Shown here one piece after another: positions 54,638-63,593 of a stretch of DNA of 64,000 bases; within the stretch, counting starts at the first letter, position 1; each line of letters opens with the position of its first letter. Under the pieces are notes generated by a model, which searched no databases, was not told where the DNA came from, and saw nothing but the letters and a program-made list of their open reading frames with translations. The position numbers and the translations under genes are program-made. Origin of the DNA: Kastovskya adunca ATA6-11-RM4 (GTDB lineage Bacteria > Cyanobacteriota > Cyanobacteriia > Cyanobacteriales > Coleofasciculaceae); the NCBI GenBank assembly GCA_019359445.1, contig JAHHHJ010000023.1, positions 1-64,000 of the forward strand, in the 5' to 3' direction.

Positions 54638-55407
54638 GCGATTCCGTGCCAATTTTTGAGCTGAAACAGGTGTCTCAGCAATTTAATTCCCTAAGTGCCT
54701 TGAGTGAGATCAATCTGCAAATTTCCCCTGGAGAACGGGTAGCCTTAGTGGGATCGAGTGGTGCGGGAAAAAGCACGCTGATTAACCTTCTCAACGGCAC
54801 CCTCTTCCCCACCTCCGGGGAGGTTTGGGCATTGGGACACAATCTTAGTCGCCTCTCTCCCCAGCGGTTGCGGCAAGTACAGCAGCAAATCGGCACAGTC
54901 TATCAGCAGTTTCATCTGGTCGATAGTTTACGGGTGATTCATAACGTTAACGCGGGACATTTAAGCCGCTGGTCATTTTTAAAAGCGGCAGCTTCTTTAA
55001 TTTTTCCCTTGGAAGTAGAAACCGCCGCCAAAGCACTTGCAAGAGTGGGAATTCCGGAAAAGCTCTATGCCAGAACGGATCAGCTTTCAGGCGGACAGCA
55101 GCAACGAGTTGCCCTAGCGCGGGTAATGGTACAAAATCCGCTGGTAATTCTGGCAGATGAGCCAATTTCTAGCCTTGATCCGGAACACAGCCGGGAAATC
55201 ATGGATTTGCTCCGGAAATTGAGCCAGGAAACAGGCAAAACCCTAGTCATTAGTCTCCACGCGATTGAATTTGCCCGGACTTATTGCGATCGCCTGATTG
55301 GTTTGCAACAGGGAAAAATTTTGTTTGACGCTCCTGTGGCGGCGGTATCACCAGAAATGATTGAGCAGTTATATCGGCTGGAAAAGTCAGGTTGGCGATC
55401 AAACTAA
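54634..55407 (+). CDS. phosphonate-type ABC transporter ATP-binding protein (PhnC-like)
   Basis: The 257-residue ATPase (GTG start at 54634, overlapping the phnD-like stop) has Walker A GSSGAGKST near residues 38-46, signature LSGGQQQRVALARV near 150, Walker B VILADEP and the switch His in SLHAIEFA. It is closest in form to PhnC-type importers. The partner permease PhnE is not encoded downstream; the next gene encodes a GIY-YIG protein. It may work with a permease encoded elsewhere. Confidence 0.9.
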   Translation: MSDSVPIFELKQVSQQFNSLSALSEINLQISPGERVALVGSSGAGKSTLINLLNGTLFPTSGEVWALGHNLSRLSPQRLRQVQQQIGTVYQQFHLVDSLRVIHNVNAGHLSRWSFLKAAASLIFPLEVETAAKALARVGIPEKLYARTDQLSGGQQQRVALARVMVQNPLVILADEPISSLDPEHSREIMDLLRKLSQETGKTLVISLHAIEFARTYCDRLIGLQQGKILFDAPVAAVSPEMIEQLYRLEKSGWRSN

Positions 55408-55533
55408 CCTCTTAGCCAAAGCTTAAGTTATATCAAGGCATAACGCGAATATTGGGAAAAGTTGATGGCGGATGCAGTACCCTACCCTAGAGGGAAAGGG
55501 AATTCTGAGAAAAAGTTAATGGAGATGACGTAG

Positions 55534-56181
55534 ATGGAAACAAATAAAAACGTGCCAATTGATAACCAGAATGTACCTGAAGGACACCGGGGGCTGCACG
55601 ATTTTTTGTATGGCTCCGACGACGAACACACCGCTACTGAGACGACTCTACAGAATCTTGACAATGATGCCGGAGTGATGCCCCGTGGCGAGTGGTGCGA
55701 ACAAGCGGCAAATGCAAAAGTCGCTGGGGTTTACGCGGTGCTAGATAGCGATCGCCACACCCAGTACATCGGCTACTCCCGCAATGTCCGGCTTACCCTG
55801 GAGGGACACGTTGCTCAAAATGGGGAATCAACCTGTGCTTTCGTACGGGTGAAAGTATTCAAATTTCCAAAGCGTACTGAAATGGAAGCCTTGCGGGATC
55901 AGTGGCTTGCCGAACTCGACAGCCTACCACTGGGTAATGCCGACAATAGCGGTATGTGGGCGAGTACTGTTGGTGAAGCATCACGCGCCGTCATGTCAGA
56001 TGCAGAGCGCAATGCCTACGAAGAGAAAAAGCTCAAACTCCGCAAAGCCATGGCGGATGGAGCGTTGAGCAAAGAGACAGACACAGCGGATGCAGGTGAT
56101 GCCGAACGGCGACAGCAGCTTGATGCAGCGGTGAATAATGACGACTGGAGTGCTGTAATTAATCATCAGTCGCAGCAGTAA
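55534..56181 (+). CDS. GIY-YIG nuclease-family protein
   Basis: The 215-residue protein has a GIY-YIG-like core: G-V-Y at residues 65-67, Y-I-G at 78-80 (TQYIGYSRNV), and an Arg at 83 in the expected position. The catalytic Glu of the family is not certain; candidates lie at 90 (LEGH) or later. The N-terminal 60 residues are acidic and not recognised. The C-terminal third is charged and helical (AERNAYEEKKLKLRKAMADG). Similar proteins are widespread in cyanobacteria, and their role is unknown. GGAG lies 9 bases before the ATG. Confidence 0.8.
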   Translation: METNKNVPIDNQNVPEGHRGLHDFLYGSDDEHTATETTLQNLDNDAGVMPRGEWCEQAANAKVAGVYAVLDSDRHTQYIGYSRNVRLTLEGHVAQNGESTCAFVRVKVFKFPKRTEMEALRDQWLAELDSLPLGNADNSGMWASTVGEASRAVMSDAERNAYEEKKLKLRKAMADGALSKETDTADAGDAERRQQLDAAVNNDDWSAVINHQSQQ

Positions 56182-56230
56182 AGCTTTCCCTGATTTGACG
56201 AAACCCCTCCGCTCTCATCGGTGAACTAAT

Positions 56231-56430
56231 CCCAAATAGCACTAACTCCAGAAACTTCATCAAAACCGATCAAACCTTGTGCAGGGGGTCTGGGGGAGGC
56301 ACTCATCCCCCCGCTGGGGGATTGGGGGGAAGCCCCCCCAAGCTGGGTTTTTCTCAAAAACAACTATCTTTCGCTTAAATCAACAACACTCAGCTAATGC
56401 CAGTCCTTTTCAGCTTGCTCTAGTACGTAT
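56231..56430. repeat. 200-bp tandem duplication, copy 1 (petJ 3' end and downstream DNA)
   Basis: This segment is nearly identical to 56431-56628 and lies directly before it, with a period of exactly 200 bases. On the minus strand it contains an extra, detached copy of the last codons of petJ (YVLEQAEKDWH-stop) followed by a G-rich hairpin region. It arose by duplication of the gene end and its 3' flank. Confidence 0.9.
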
Positions 56431-56628
56431 CCCGAATGGCACTAACTCCAGAAACTTCATCAAAACCGATCAAACCTTGTGCAGGGGGTCTGGGGGAGGC
56501 ACTCATCCCCCAGTGGGGGGATTGGGGGGAAGCCCCCCAAGCTGGGTTTTTCTCAAAAACAACTATTTTTCGCTCAAATCAACAACACTCAGTTAATGCC
56601 AGTCATTTTCAGCTTGCTCTAGTACATA
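56431..56628. repeat. 200-bp tandem duplication, copy 2
   Basis: This is the copy attached to the intact petJ gene. It includes the real petJ stop codon near 56593 and a C/G-rich inverted repeat (GGGGGG...CCCCCC around 56525-56545) that may act as the petJ 3' hairpin. Confidence 0.9.
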
Positions 56629-56952
56629 AGCGGCAACATTTTCAATTTCCTGCTCATTCAAGCGGTCTTTGTAAGCTGGCATATTGTTTTTGCCATTAGC
56701 GACTAACGAGGCGATCGCTTCCACCGAATCCCAACCATTTCTGCTCAATGCTCTCTTTTTCAGGTTTTTTCCCCAGCGAATAATATTGCCGCCACCAGCA
56801 TGACAAGCCGCACATTGAGCGCTGAAGATTTGTGCGCCGTTGATGGTATCTGCGGCTAAAGCTGTAGGGCTAAAGGCGATCAGCCCAATAAGCATCACTA
56901 GCACAACCGTTAATCGCTGCTTCAAAAATCTTCCCCCTACCCTAATAGTCAT
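56593..56952 (-). CDS. petJ: cytochrome c6-like protein
   Basis: The 119-residue precursor has a signal peptide (positively charged start, hydrophobic core to residue 30, cleavage after TALA at 33) and a mature class I c-type cytochrome. Haem is bound at Cys47, Cys50 and His51 (CAACH), with Met91 as axial ligand (NNMPAY). It should reside in the thylakoid lumen and carry electrons between cytochrome b6f and photosystem I or oxidase. The segment after the haem site (GGGNIIRWGKNLKKRALSRNGW) departs from typical PetJ, so a c6B/c6C-type role is possible. The 3' end is duplicated downstream. Confidence 0.85.
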   Translation of the reverse strand: MTIRVGGRFLKQRLTVVLVMLIGLIAFSPTALAADTINGAQIFSAQCAACHAGGGNIIRWGKNLKKRALSRNGWDSVEAIASLVANGKNNMPAYKDRLNEQEIENVAAYVLEQAENDWH

Positions 56953-57026
56953 CCCAGCCTACTCTTTTAGTAAATCAAACCGCAGATTAGCGTTGCCAAA
57001 AAACATCTCTGGCAAGACAACCATCA

Positions 57027-57767
57027 CTACTCTGTTGGGAGGTCAAACAAAACTGTCGTCATGTAATGTTCTGCCCAATCAGCACCGAAAGCTTTTTCTA
57101 GGACGCGGCGGGTTTTGTCGTTCTTCTGTTGCTTAGTGCAGTAGTATTTTTGACCTGCAAGCGTTAATGCGCGTTGTTCTGAATCCCCTGGTACAGCATC
57201 AACAGCATGACAGACATGAACTTCTAAAAATGCCGCCACACGGTCAAGAAACCAGGATTCTTCCTCAGCACTACCCGGTCGTACAAAAATGCAAAAGTTA
57301 GAGAAGATGTCTGCCCACTCAGGAAGGTCGCGAGGTTGGGAAAACGCTCGGTTCGGTATGGATTTAAGGGAGTATTGATAGTTGTCGGGTAAGGTATGCT
57401 CTAGATTAACTGGGGAAAGGTCAGCGATCGCTGCACTAATTTTTCCCCGTCCTCCTACCAAGTCACAGCCAAATATGGGTAGCGCGTATTCTGGGCGAGG
57501 AAACATGACGCAATGCAGAATATCCAGCGTATTCCCCACCCGCGCCAGCTCTAAATGCAACTTACGAAACTGGGGCGTTTGGTAGCAGCGATTTTCAATT
57601 CTGAGTTTTTCCCCATCCAAGCGTCCTTCCACATATCCCAACTCTGTAGGGAGAGGATAGGGGGAAAGGTCTAGATACCCATGCCAAACCGCTTCAATAC
57701 AGTCAGCCAGTTTGTGAATTAGGGGATGTTGTTGTTCTCGTAGCGAGGGACTAGAAGTGGAAGACAT
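57027..57767 (-). CDS. pcyA: phycocyanobilin:ferredoxin oxidoreductase
   Basis: PcyA reduces biliverdin IXa to phycocyanobilin by four ferredoxin-supplied electrons, giving the chromophore of phycobilisomes and phytochromes. The 246-residue protein contains the catalytic Glu (RIENRCYQTPQFRKLHLELA), His (LDILHCVMFPRPEYALPIFG) and Asp (GCDLVGGRGKISAAIADLSP). Length and ending are normal. The presence of pcyA implies phycobilisome pigments in this organism. Confidence 0.95.
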   Translation of the reverse strand: MSSTSSPSLREQQHPLIHKLADCIEAVWHGYLDLSPYPLPTELGYVEGRLDGEKLRIENRCYQTPQFRKLHLELARVGNTLDILHCVMFPRPEYALPIFGCDLVGGRGKISAAIADLSPVNLEHTLPDNYQYSLKSIPNRAFSQPRDLPEWADIFSNFCIFVRPGSAEEESWFLDRVAAFLEVHVCHAVDAVPGDSEQRALTLAGQKYYCTKQQKNDKTRRVLEKAFGADWAEHYMTTVLFDLPTE

Positions 57768-57929
57768 GGGTTGATCGACAGGATAAGAATAACTGATGCA
57801 GGCGAAAAGCCTTGTAGATTAAGGATAACAGCTTGTTATCCGGCAGACCTTACAAAGATTTGTAGCACGACAATGAGAGCGGTTGCTCTCTGACTCTGTA
57901 GCTCAGAATTGGAAAGGCGATCGCTTCTC

Positions 57930-58679
57930 TCACCTCTCCGGCTCAATTCCCGCCGCCCGTAACTGCGCCGCTAACGCTTCAGCACGCTGTCGTTCCTGTT
58001 CAGCACGTTGCCGTTCCTGTTCTACACGTTGTCGTTCCTGTTCTACAGACTCTACTCCCCACGGCAAAAGTTGCCCATTTTCATCCCACCACCGCAACCA
58101 ATAGCCTGTGCGATTTCCCTTGCTTCCTTGCCATACACCCAGAAATAGCTTCAAGGCTTCAACCCAATAGTGATTACTATCATTCGACTGTTGCAAGTCA
58201 TAACGCCCTGTATTGTTGAGCTGATAAACCTCTAGCACTCCTGCTCGTGGTTCAAAAATCGCGTATTGAGAAACTTGCAATACCTGCTCATAAAAAAACC
58301 ACTTACCAGGGGGATAAGTCGGTTTAATAGAATATTCGCCGCCTTCTGTTTCTGAGAGAAACTCCATGACAATTGCCGGAATTTCTCCCTGTAGTTGTGG
58401 CGTATAACTGCGACGGATTTCCTCTCGCGACACCCGAATATGAGGCACATACATCCAATCAGGCGCTTTGACAACAATTTTGCCTTCTAGGGTGGCACAG
58501 ACCCCGTAATTAGTAGCAATTAATACATTCTCTTGCAATTGCCCACCCTGTTCCAAACTCTCGCTTAACGCGGCTGCAAGTAAAGGCTGGTCGATATTAT
58601 CCACTGGCTCATTCGGTAAGGGAAAATCATCCGGTAGCTTTTCCCAAGTAATGTTGTAATTGGCTGTAGTGATTGGCAT
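57930..58679 (-). CDS. Uma2 family nuclease-fold protein with coiled-coil tail
   Basis: The 249-residue protein is of the Uma2 (DUF820) family, a PD-(D/E)XK nuclease fold very abundant in cyanobacteria. The core includes VVKAPDWMYVP, PAIVMEFLSETEGGE and GKWFFYEQVLQVSQYAIFEPRAGVLEVYQL, with Asp and Glu of the active site in APDWMYV and MEFLSE. The C-terminal 40 residues repeat EQERQRAE as a coiled coil, encoded by a 24-bp DNA repeat. Its biological role is unsettled. It begins the small accessory block before chlN. Confidence 0.88.
   Translation of the reverse strand: MPITTANYNITWEKLPDDFPLPNEPVDNIDQPLLAAALSESLEQGGQLQENVLIATNYGVCATLEGKIVVKAPDWMYVPHIRVSREEIRRSYTPQLQGEIPAIVMEFLSETEGGEYSIKPTYPPGKWFFYEQVLQVSQYAIFEPRAGVLEVYQLNNTGRYDLQQSNDSNHYWVEALKLFLGVWQGSKGNRTGYWLRWWDENGQLLPWGVESVEQERQRVEQERQRAEQERQRAEALAAQLRAAGIEPER
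57978..58046. repeat. 24-bp tandem repeat inside the Uma2 gene
   Basis: CGTTCCTGTTCAGCACGTTG-like units recur about three times and encode EQERQRAE/EQERQRVE on the minus strand. Such a repeat can expand or shrink by slippage in multiples of eight residues. Confidence 0.75.
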
Positions 58680-58824
58680 GGCGCACTTTCTCGGTATCGT
58701 AAGCCTTAAGGAAATTGTAGATAATTGAGAGCGCGATCGCTTTTTTCTAACAGATGATTATTCCTGACTAGTCAACACTGCTAATAAATTAAACTGAATT
58801 AACTGGTTACGTAGAGCGATTACC

Positions 58825-59043
58825 ATGCAAGTTAAAGACCTCACCATTGACGAACTGAAAACTCTGATTCGAGAAACTGTCATGGAAGCTTTAGAGGAGC
58901 TTTTGCCCGATCCAGATGAAGGTAAAACAGTTAAAGAGGAGTTCAAGCGAGAACTTCTAGAAACTCGCAAGCGCCGAGAGACGGGAGTTCGAGCCATTCC
59001 AGCAGAAGAGGTAATGCAAAAACTGGGATTAGGAGGCAAATGA
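58825..59043 (+). CDS. RelB-type antitoxin-like small protein
   Basis: The 72-residue protein (MQVKDLTIDELKTLIRETVMEAL) starts with a helix seen in cyanobacterial antitoxins and ends with AIPAEEVMQKLGLGGK. It is the first of a pair with a RelE/ParE toxin gene (four-base overlap ATGA). The antitoxin role follows from that context and the size; the sequence itself is not one I recognise firmly. Confidence 0.75.
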   Translation: MQVKDLTIDELKTLIRETVMEALEELLPDPDEGKTVKEEFKRELLETRKRRETGVRAIPAEEVMQKLGLGGK

Positions 59044-59300
59044 GCTATTTGGTTGAATATGAACCAGAAGCCTTTGCTGATTTAGAGAGGTTGACTCAGG
59101 CAGTTCGGGAGCGAGTCATCAATAAGATTAATTGGTTGGCTGAGAATTTTGACCAGATTACACCGCAACCTTTGACGGCTGATTTATCAGGTTTCTTCAA
59201 ACTGAGAGTTGGAGATTACCGAGTGATTTACGAATTTAACCGCGAAGAAAGAGTAGTTTTTATTGACCGAATTAGGCATCGACGAGAAGTTTACAATTGA
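59040..59300 (+). CDS. RelE/ParE family toxin
   Basis: The 86-residue protein fits the RelE/ParE superfamily: YLVEYEPEAFADLERLTQAVRERVINKINWLAENF, LTADLSGFFKLRVGDYRVIYEFN and the C-terminal RIRHRREVYN with basic residues near the active surface. RelE members cleave mRNA in the ribosomal A site, while ParE members poison gyrase; this sequence cannot decide between them. It overlaps the antitoxin gene and is probably translated with it. Confidence 0.9.
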   Translation: MSYLVEYEPEAFADLERLTQAVRERVINKINWLAENFDQITPQPLTADLSGFFKLRVGDYRVIYEFNREERVVFIDRIRHRREVYN

Positions 59301-59465
59301 GCCTGTCTTGTTACTTCGCGCTTATATCCTTGGCAATGCCATTTTAACCAAGCTTCAACTAAGAAATCGCAGCTATTTGACCATAACGAAGAATATTAAG
59401 ACATCAGTAATAGTCTAATTTTTGCAATATAGTAAAACAGTAAACACTCCACCGATATTTTTCCT

Positions 59466-60347
59466 ATGAGCTTAGAGCGCTCGATTCGTAAGTTGGCCGC
59501 TGTAGCCAATGCCTTGTCATCAATGGAAATATGTACGACATCAGGATGTAACCAACTCGTCTCAAAACCCGGTTACAAATTATGCTATGAATGCTGGAAG
59601 ACAAACAACTTAACGTCTCGATCAACAGCGACACCTAAACCCCAGCCAAAACCTAAAATATCGTCCTCTCCTTCAATTCCATCGCTGCTGTCTGCTACCA
59701 AGATTAGTGAGAAACTGGCTCTACACAATCACATCATCCACCGCAATAATGTCAATCGTATTTTGGCAGAATTAGGATTACTAAGTAAGGAGAAAAATGG
59801 CTGGGTGGCGACACAGCGAGGAACTAGTTTCGGTGCTGTACAGAAAACTCATTCAGAGACTGGTAATTTCTACGTTGTCTGGTCAGAATCTATCTTAGAA
59901 AACAAAATTTTTATCCAAACTCTTGCTGATTATGCTACTAGTAACAACCCAGAACAAAATGCTTCACAAGTAATTGAGGAGCAAGGATTCCGTCAGAAGT
60001 TTCGTACTCAGGCAAATCTACGGACAACGGATGGGCATTGGGTACGCTCGAAAGCTGAAGTCCTAATTGACAATTGGTTGTACATGGCAGAATTAGTTCA
60101 CGCTTACGAACGCCGACTACCAATCGAAGAAGAAATGTATTGTGACTTTTACGTGCCTGCGGGAAAGGTATATATTGAATACTGGGGATTGGAAAATAAT
60201 CCAGAGTATGCAGAACGCAAGAAAGTTAAAAAAGCTCTGTATCAAAAGTATGAATTCAAACTGATTGAATTATCTGATACAGAAATCAAAAATTTAGACG
60301 ATTATTTACCTAAAATGTTGTTAAATTTCGGCGTTGTCGTCAGTTAA
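59466..60347 (+). CDS. uncharacterised protein: zinc ribbon, winged-helix-like and PD-(D/E)XK-like nuclease regions
   Basis: The 293-residue protein shows three parts. A zinc-ribbon-like N-terminus has Cys23, Cys28, Cys40 and Cys43. A Pro/Lys/Ser linker (about 51-72) leads to a middle segment (78-140: KLALHNHIIHRNNVNRILAE then GWVATQRGTSFGAV) that resembles a KilAC/antirepressor-type winged helix. The C-terminal part (about 193-285) resembles a PD-(D/E)XK nuclease: SKAEVLIDNWL (Glu198), CDFYVP (Asp227) and KVYIEYWG (Glu238), with the usual Lys after Glu replaced by Trp. It lies in an accessory block between a RelBE pair and chlN. It could be a defence or repair nuclease; no homologue with known function is known to me. 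Confidence 0.7.
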   Translation: MSLERSIRKLAAVANALSSMEICTTSGCNQLVSKPGYKLCYECWKTNNLTSRSTATPKPQPKPKISSSPSIPSLLSATKISEKLALHNHIIHRNNVNRILAELGLLSKEKNGWVATQRGTSFGAVQKTHSETGNFYVVWSESILENKIFIQTLADYATSNNPEQNASQVIEEQGFRQKFRTQANLRTTDGHWVRSKAEVLIDNWLYMAELVHAYERRLPIEEEMYCDFYVPAGKVYIEYWGLENNPEYAERKKVKKALYQKYEFKLIELSDTEIKNLDDYLPKMLLNFGVVVS

Positions 60348-60387
60348 CTTCTTTGATTACACCGTTATTACAACAACTTATAAAAAA

Positions 60388-60408
60388 GGCGATCGCATTT
60401 TGATCGCC
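60388..60408 (-). terminator. probable terminator of chlN
   Basis: GGCGATC (60388-60394) and GATCGCC (60402-60408) form a perfect 7-bp stem with a 7-base loop. On the minus strand it is followed by TTTTTTATAAG, which fits termination of chlN. It is about 60 bases beyond the chlN stop. Confidence 0.75.
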
Positions 60409-60433
60409 CTTAAATCCTATTCCATTTCTTACT

Positions 60434-60456
60434 CCCCTCTCCTCGCAGGAGAGGGG
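60434..60456. repeat. perfect 10-bp hairpin, dispersed-repeat-like
   Basis: CCCCTCTCCT (60434-60443) pairs with AGGAGAGGGG (60447-60456) over a 3-base loop. Such CTCTCC hairpins are commonly dispersed in cyanobacterial intergenic DNA. It lies between chlN and its terminator. Confidence 0.7.
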
Positions 60457-60468
60457 TAGGGAGAGAGG

Positions 60469-61872
<1,404 letters not shown>

Positions 61873-62027
61873 TTAAAACTTTTTCTCCTCTTCTCTGGCA
61901 TCAAATCACTAAGAATCCAAAATAGAGAGCCTCGTCTCCATCTCAATTAATTTTCTTAAAGCCTGCCTACACAGGCTTTGAACGCAATCGCCCCAGCCTC
62001 CAGGCTGAGGACAAAATAAAATCGTTC

Positions 62028-62894
62028 TTAAACCATCATCAGATCGATTTTCTCTTCCTCAGTCGCGGCTTGCGGCGTTGTGGGATTGAGGTAGAAGTCA
62101 GACAGCAAAGAGAACAACTCTCTATCTGGAGAATCATTCGGGACAACACCTTCCGGCTGTGCCAAAATTTGGTCAGCAATGTTCAGGTAGTAGTCGCAAA
62201 CCCAATTTAAAGAAGGGTCTTTCTCTGCCATCTCGAACAATGTCTTGCCCTTGACACGGGAGACGCGGATGTCCTCAATCAAAGGCAGAATTTCCAAAAC
62301 AGGCATGGGTACGGATTCAATATACTTGTCGATCAAATCGCGCTTTGAGGTGCGGTTGCCAATTAATCCTGCTAGACGCAGAGGATGGGTACGCGCTTTC
62401 TCACGCACAGAAGCCGCAATCCGGTTTGCCGCAAACAGCGCATCAAAACCGTTATCCGTGACGATCATGCAGTAATCAGAGTAGTTCAGCGGTGCTGCAA
62501 AGCCACCACAAACTACGTCACCGAGAACGTCAAATAAAATCACATCGTACTCATCAAAAGCGTTGAGTTCTTTTAGCAGCTTCACTGTCTCGCCGACGAC
62601 ATAGCCACCGCAACCCGCACCCGCCGGAGGGCCACCTGCTTCTACGCAGTCAACGCCGCCATAGCCTTTGTAGATGACATCTTCAGGCCAGACATCTTCG
62701 TAGTGATAGTCCTTTTCCTGAAGGGTGTCAATAATGGTGGGAATTAAAAAGCCTGTGAGGGTAAAGGTGCTGTCGTGCTTCGGGTCACATCCAATTTGCA
62801 ATACCTTTTTACCGCGACGAGCTAAAGCTACTGAGATATTACAGCTTGTTGTAGATTTGCCGATTCCGCCTTTTCCGTAAACTGAGAGTTTCAC
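62028..62894 (-). CDS. chlL: light-independent protochlorophyllide reductase iron-sulfur ATP-binding protein
   Basis: ChlL is the NifH-like dimer that passes electrons to ChlN-ChlB with ATP hydrolysis. The 288-residue protein has the P-loop GKGGIGKST (residues 7-15), the cluster-ligand cysteines Cys95 (GAGCGGYV) and Cys129 (DVVCGGFA) and the Switch [12 protein letters not shown]. It starts with GTG at 62894, with AGGAG about 13 bases upstream. It is followed by chlN after 155 bases, so the two form an operon. Confidence 0.96.
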   Translation of the reverse strand: MKLSVYGKGGIGKSTTSCNISVALARRGKKVLQIGCDPKHDSTFTLTGFLIPTIIDTLQEKDYHYEDVWPEDVIYKGYGGVDCVEAGGPPAGAGCGGYVVGETVKLLKELNAFDEYDVILFDVLGDVVCGGFAAPLNYSDYCMIVTDNGFDALFAANRIAASVREKARTHPLRLAGLIGNRTSKRDLIDKYIESVPMPVLEILPLIEDIRVSRVKGKTLFEMAEKDPSLNWVCDYYLNIADQILAQPEGVVPNDSPDRELFSLLSDFYLNPTTPQAATEEEKIDLMMV

Positions 62895-63089
62895 GCTTCT
62901 TATTCTCCTATCGTTGGGATTAAAACCTGATTTCTATTTGCCGTTAAGCAGGGCGGGTAGGGAGCTACTGCTCTAGGGTGCCAGTCGTCTTTCGCCTGTC
63001 GTCAGCTTATGACTTGCATTATTGTGCAACTACCCAGCAAAAGAAAGGGGTGTTAAGGATAAGTTAGGGCTTAAATGTTCCTAAAAACG

Positions 63090-63431
63090 CTATATGAATA
63101 CATTTATTAATAAAAAAGCACCAAAAATCAATCCGAAAGCTAAAAATTCAGTTTTAATTAGTTTTAGGATATTTAATCTATAAAAAGTGGTACAAAAGAC
63201 AAAAATAAGATTTACCAAAAAAAGACCCAGAATACTTGGTATGCCAATGTTGCAGCAATAGGTAATACCCTTGTCCTTGACCTCAGAGAGCTTTGTTAGC
63301 TTGTAGAGCTGGCTCAGAAGCGGTTTGTCCCGTGAAACTCTGGTGGTATAGCCAAGTAGCCTAAAGTCGGGTGGGTAGTCTGGGCTAGGAGTTTTATAAA
63401 GAATGATTAATTTTGGGGTGAGTGCGGACAT
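63090..63431 (-). CDS. hypothetical small membrane protein
   Basis: The 113-residue protein is not recognised. The first 60 residues are soluble and contain TPSPDYPPDFRLLGYTTRVSR, and the C-terminal part has two hydrophobic segments (about 63-85 and 93-113) with little between them. It lies just upstream of chlL in the same orientation, but 195 bases separate them. The AT-rich composition of the C-terminal part differs from its neighbours. It may be a minor or recently acquired gene, or a chance frame. Confidence 0.4.
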   Translation of the reverse strand: MSALTPKLIILYKTPSPDYPPDFRLLGYTTRVSRDKPLLSQLYKLTKLSEVKDKGITYCCNIGIPSILGLFLVNLIFVFCTTFYRLNILKLIKTEFLAFGLIFGAFLLINVFI

Positions 63432-63593
63432 TCACTAGAGCTAGGTAGCGATCGCCACCTCATAGATTGACAGCGCAACTTTTGCAAAATAGGTCAGTTA
63501 GGTGCTGCGGCTTTTGGCAACTGGGGTAGAGGCGATCGCTCATACTGGAAGAAATAGCGAATCGAATCCTTGCGTAAATTTGCTCCTATCCCC

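Noticed and set aside
56231-56628. The G-rich 200-bp repeats considered as an insertion sequence
   Set aside because: They have no transposase, no terminal inverted repeats and include the petJ tail; a plain tandem duplication explains them.
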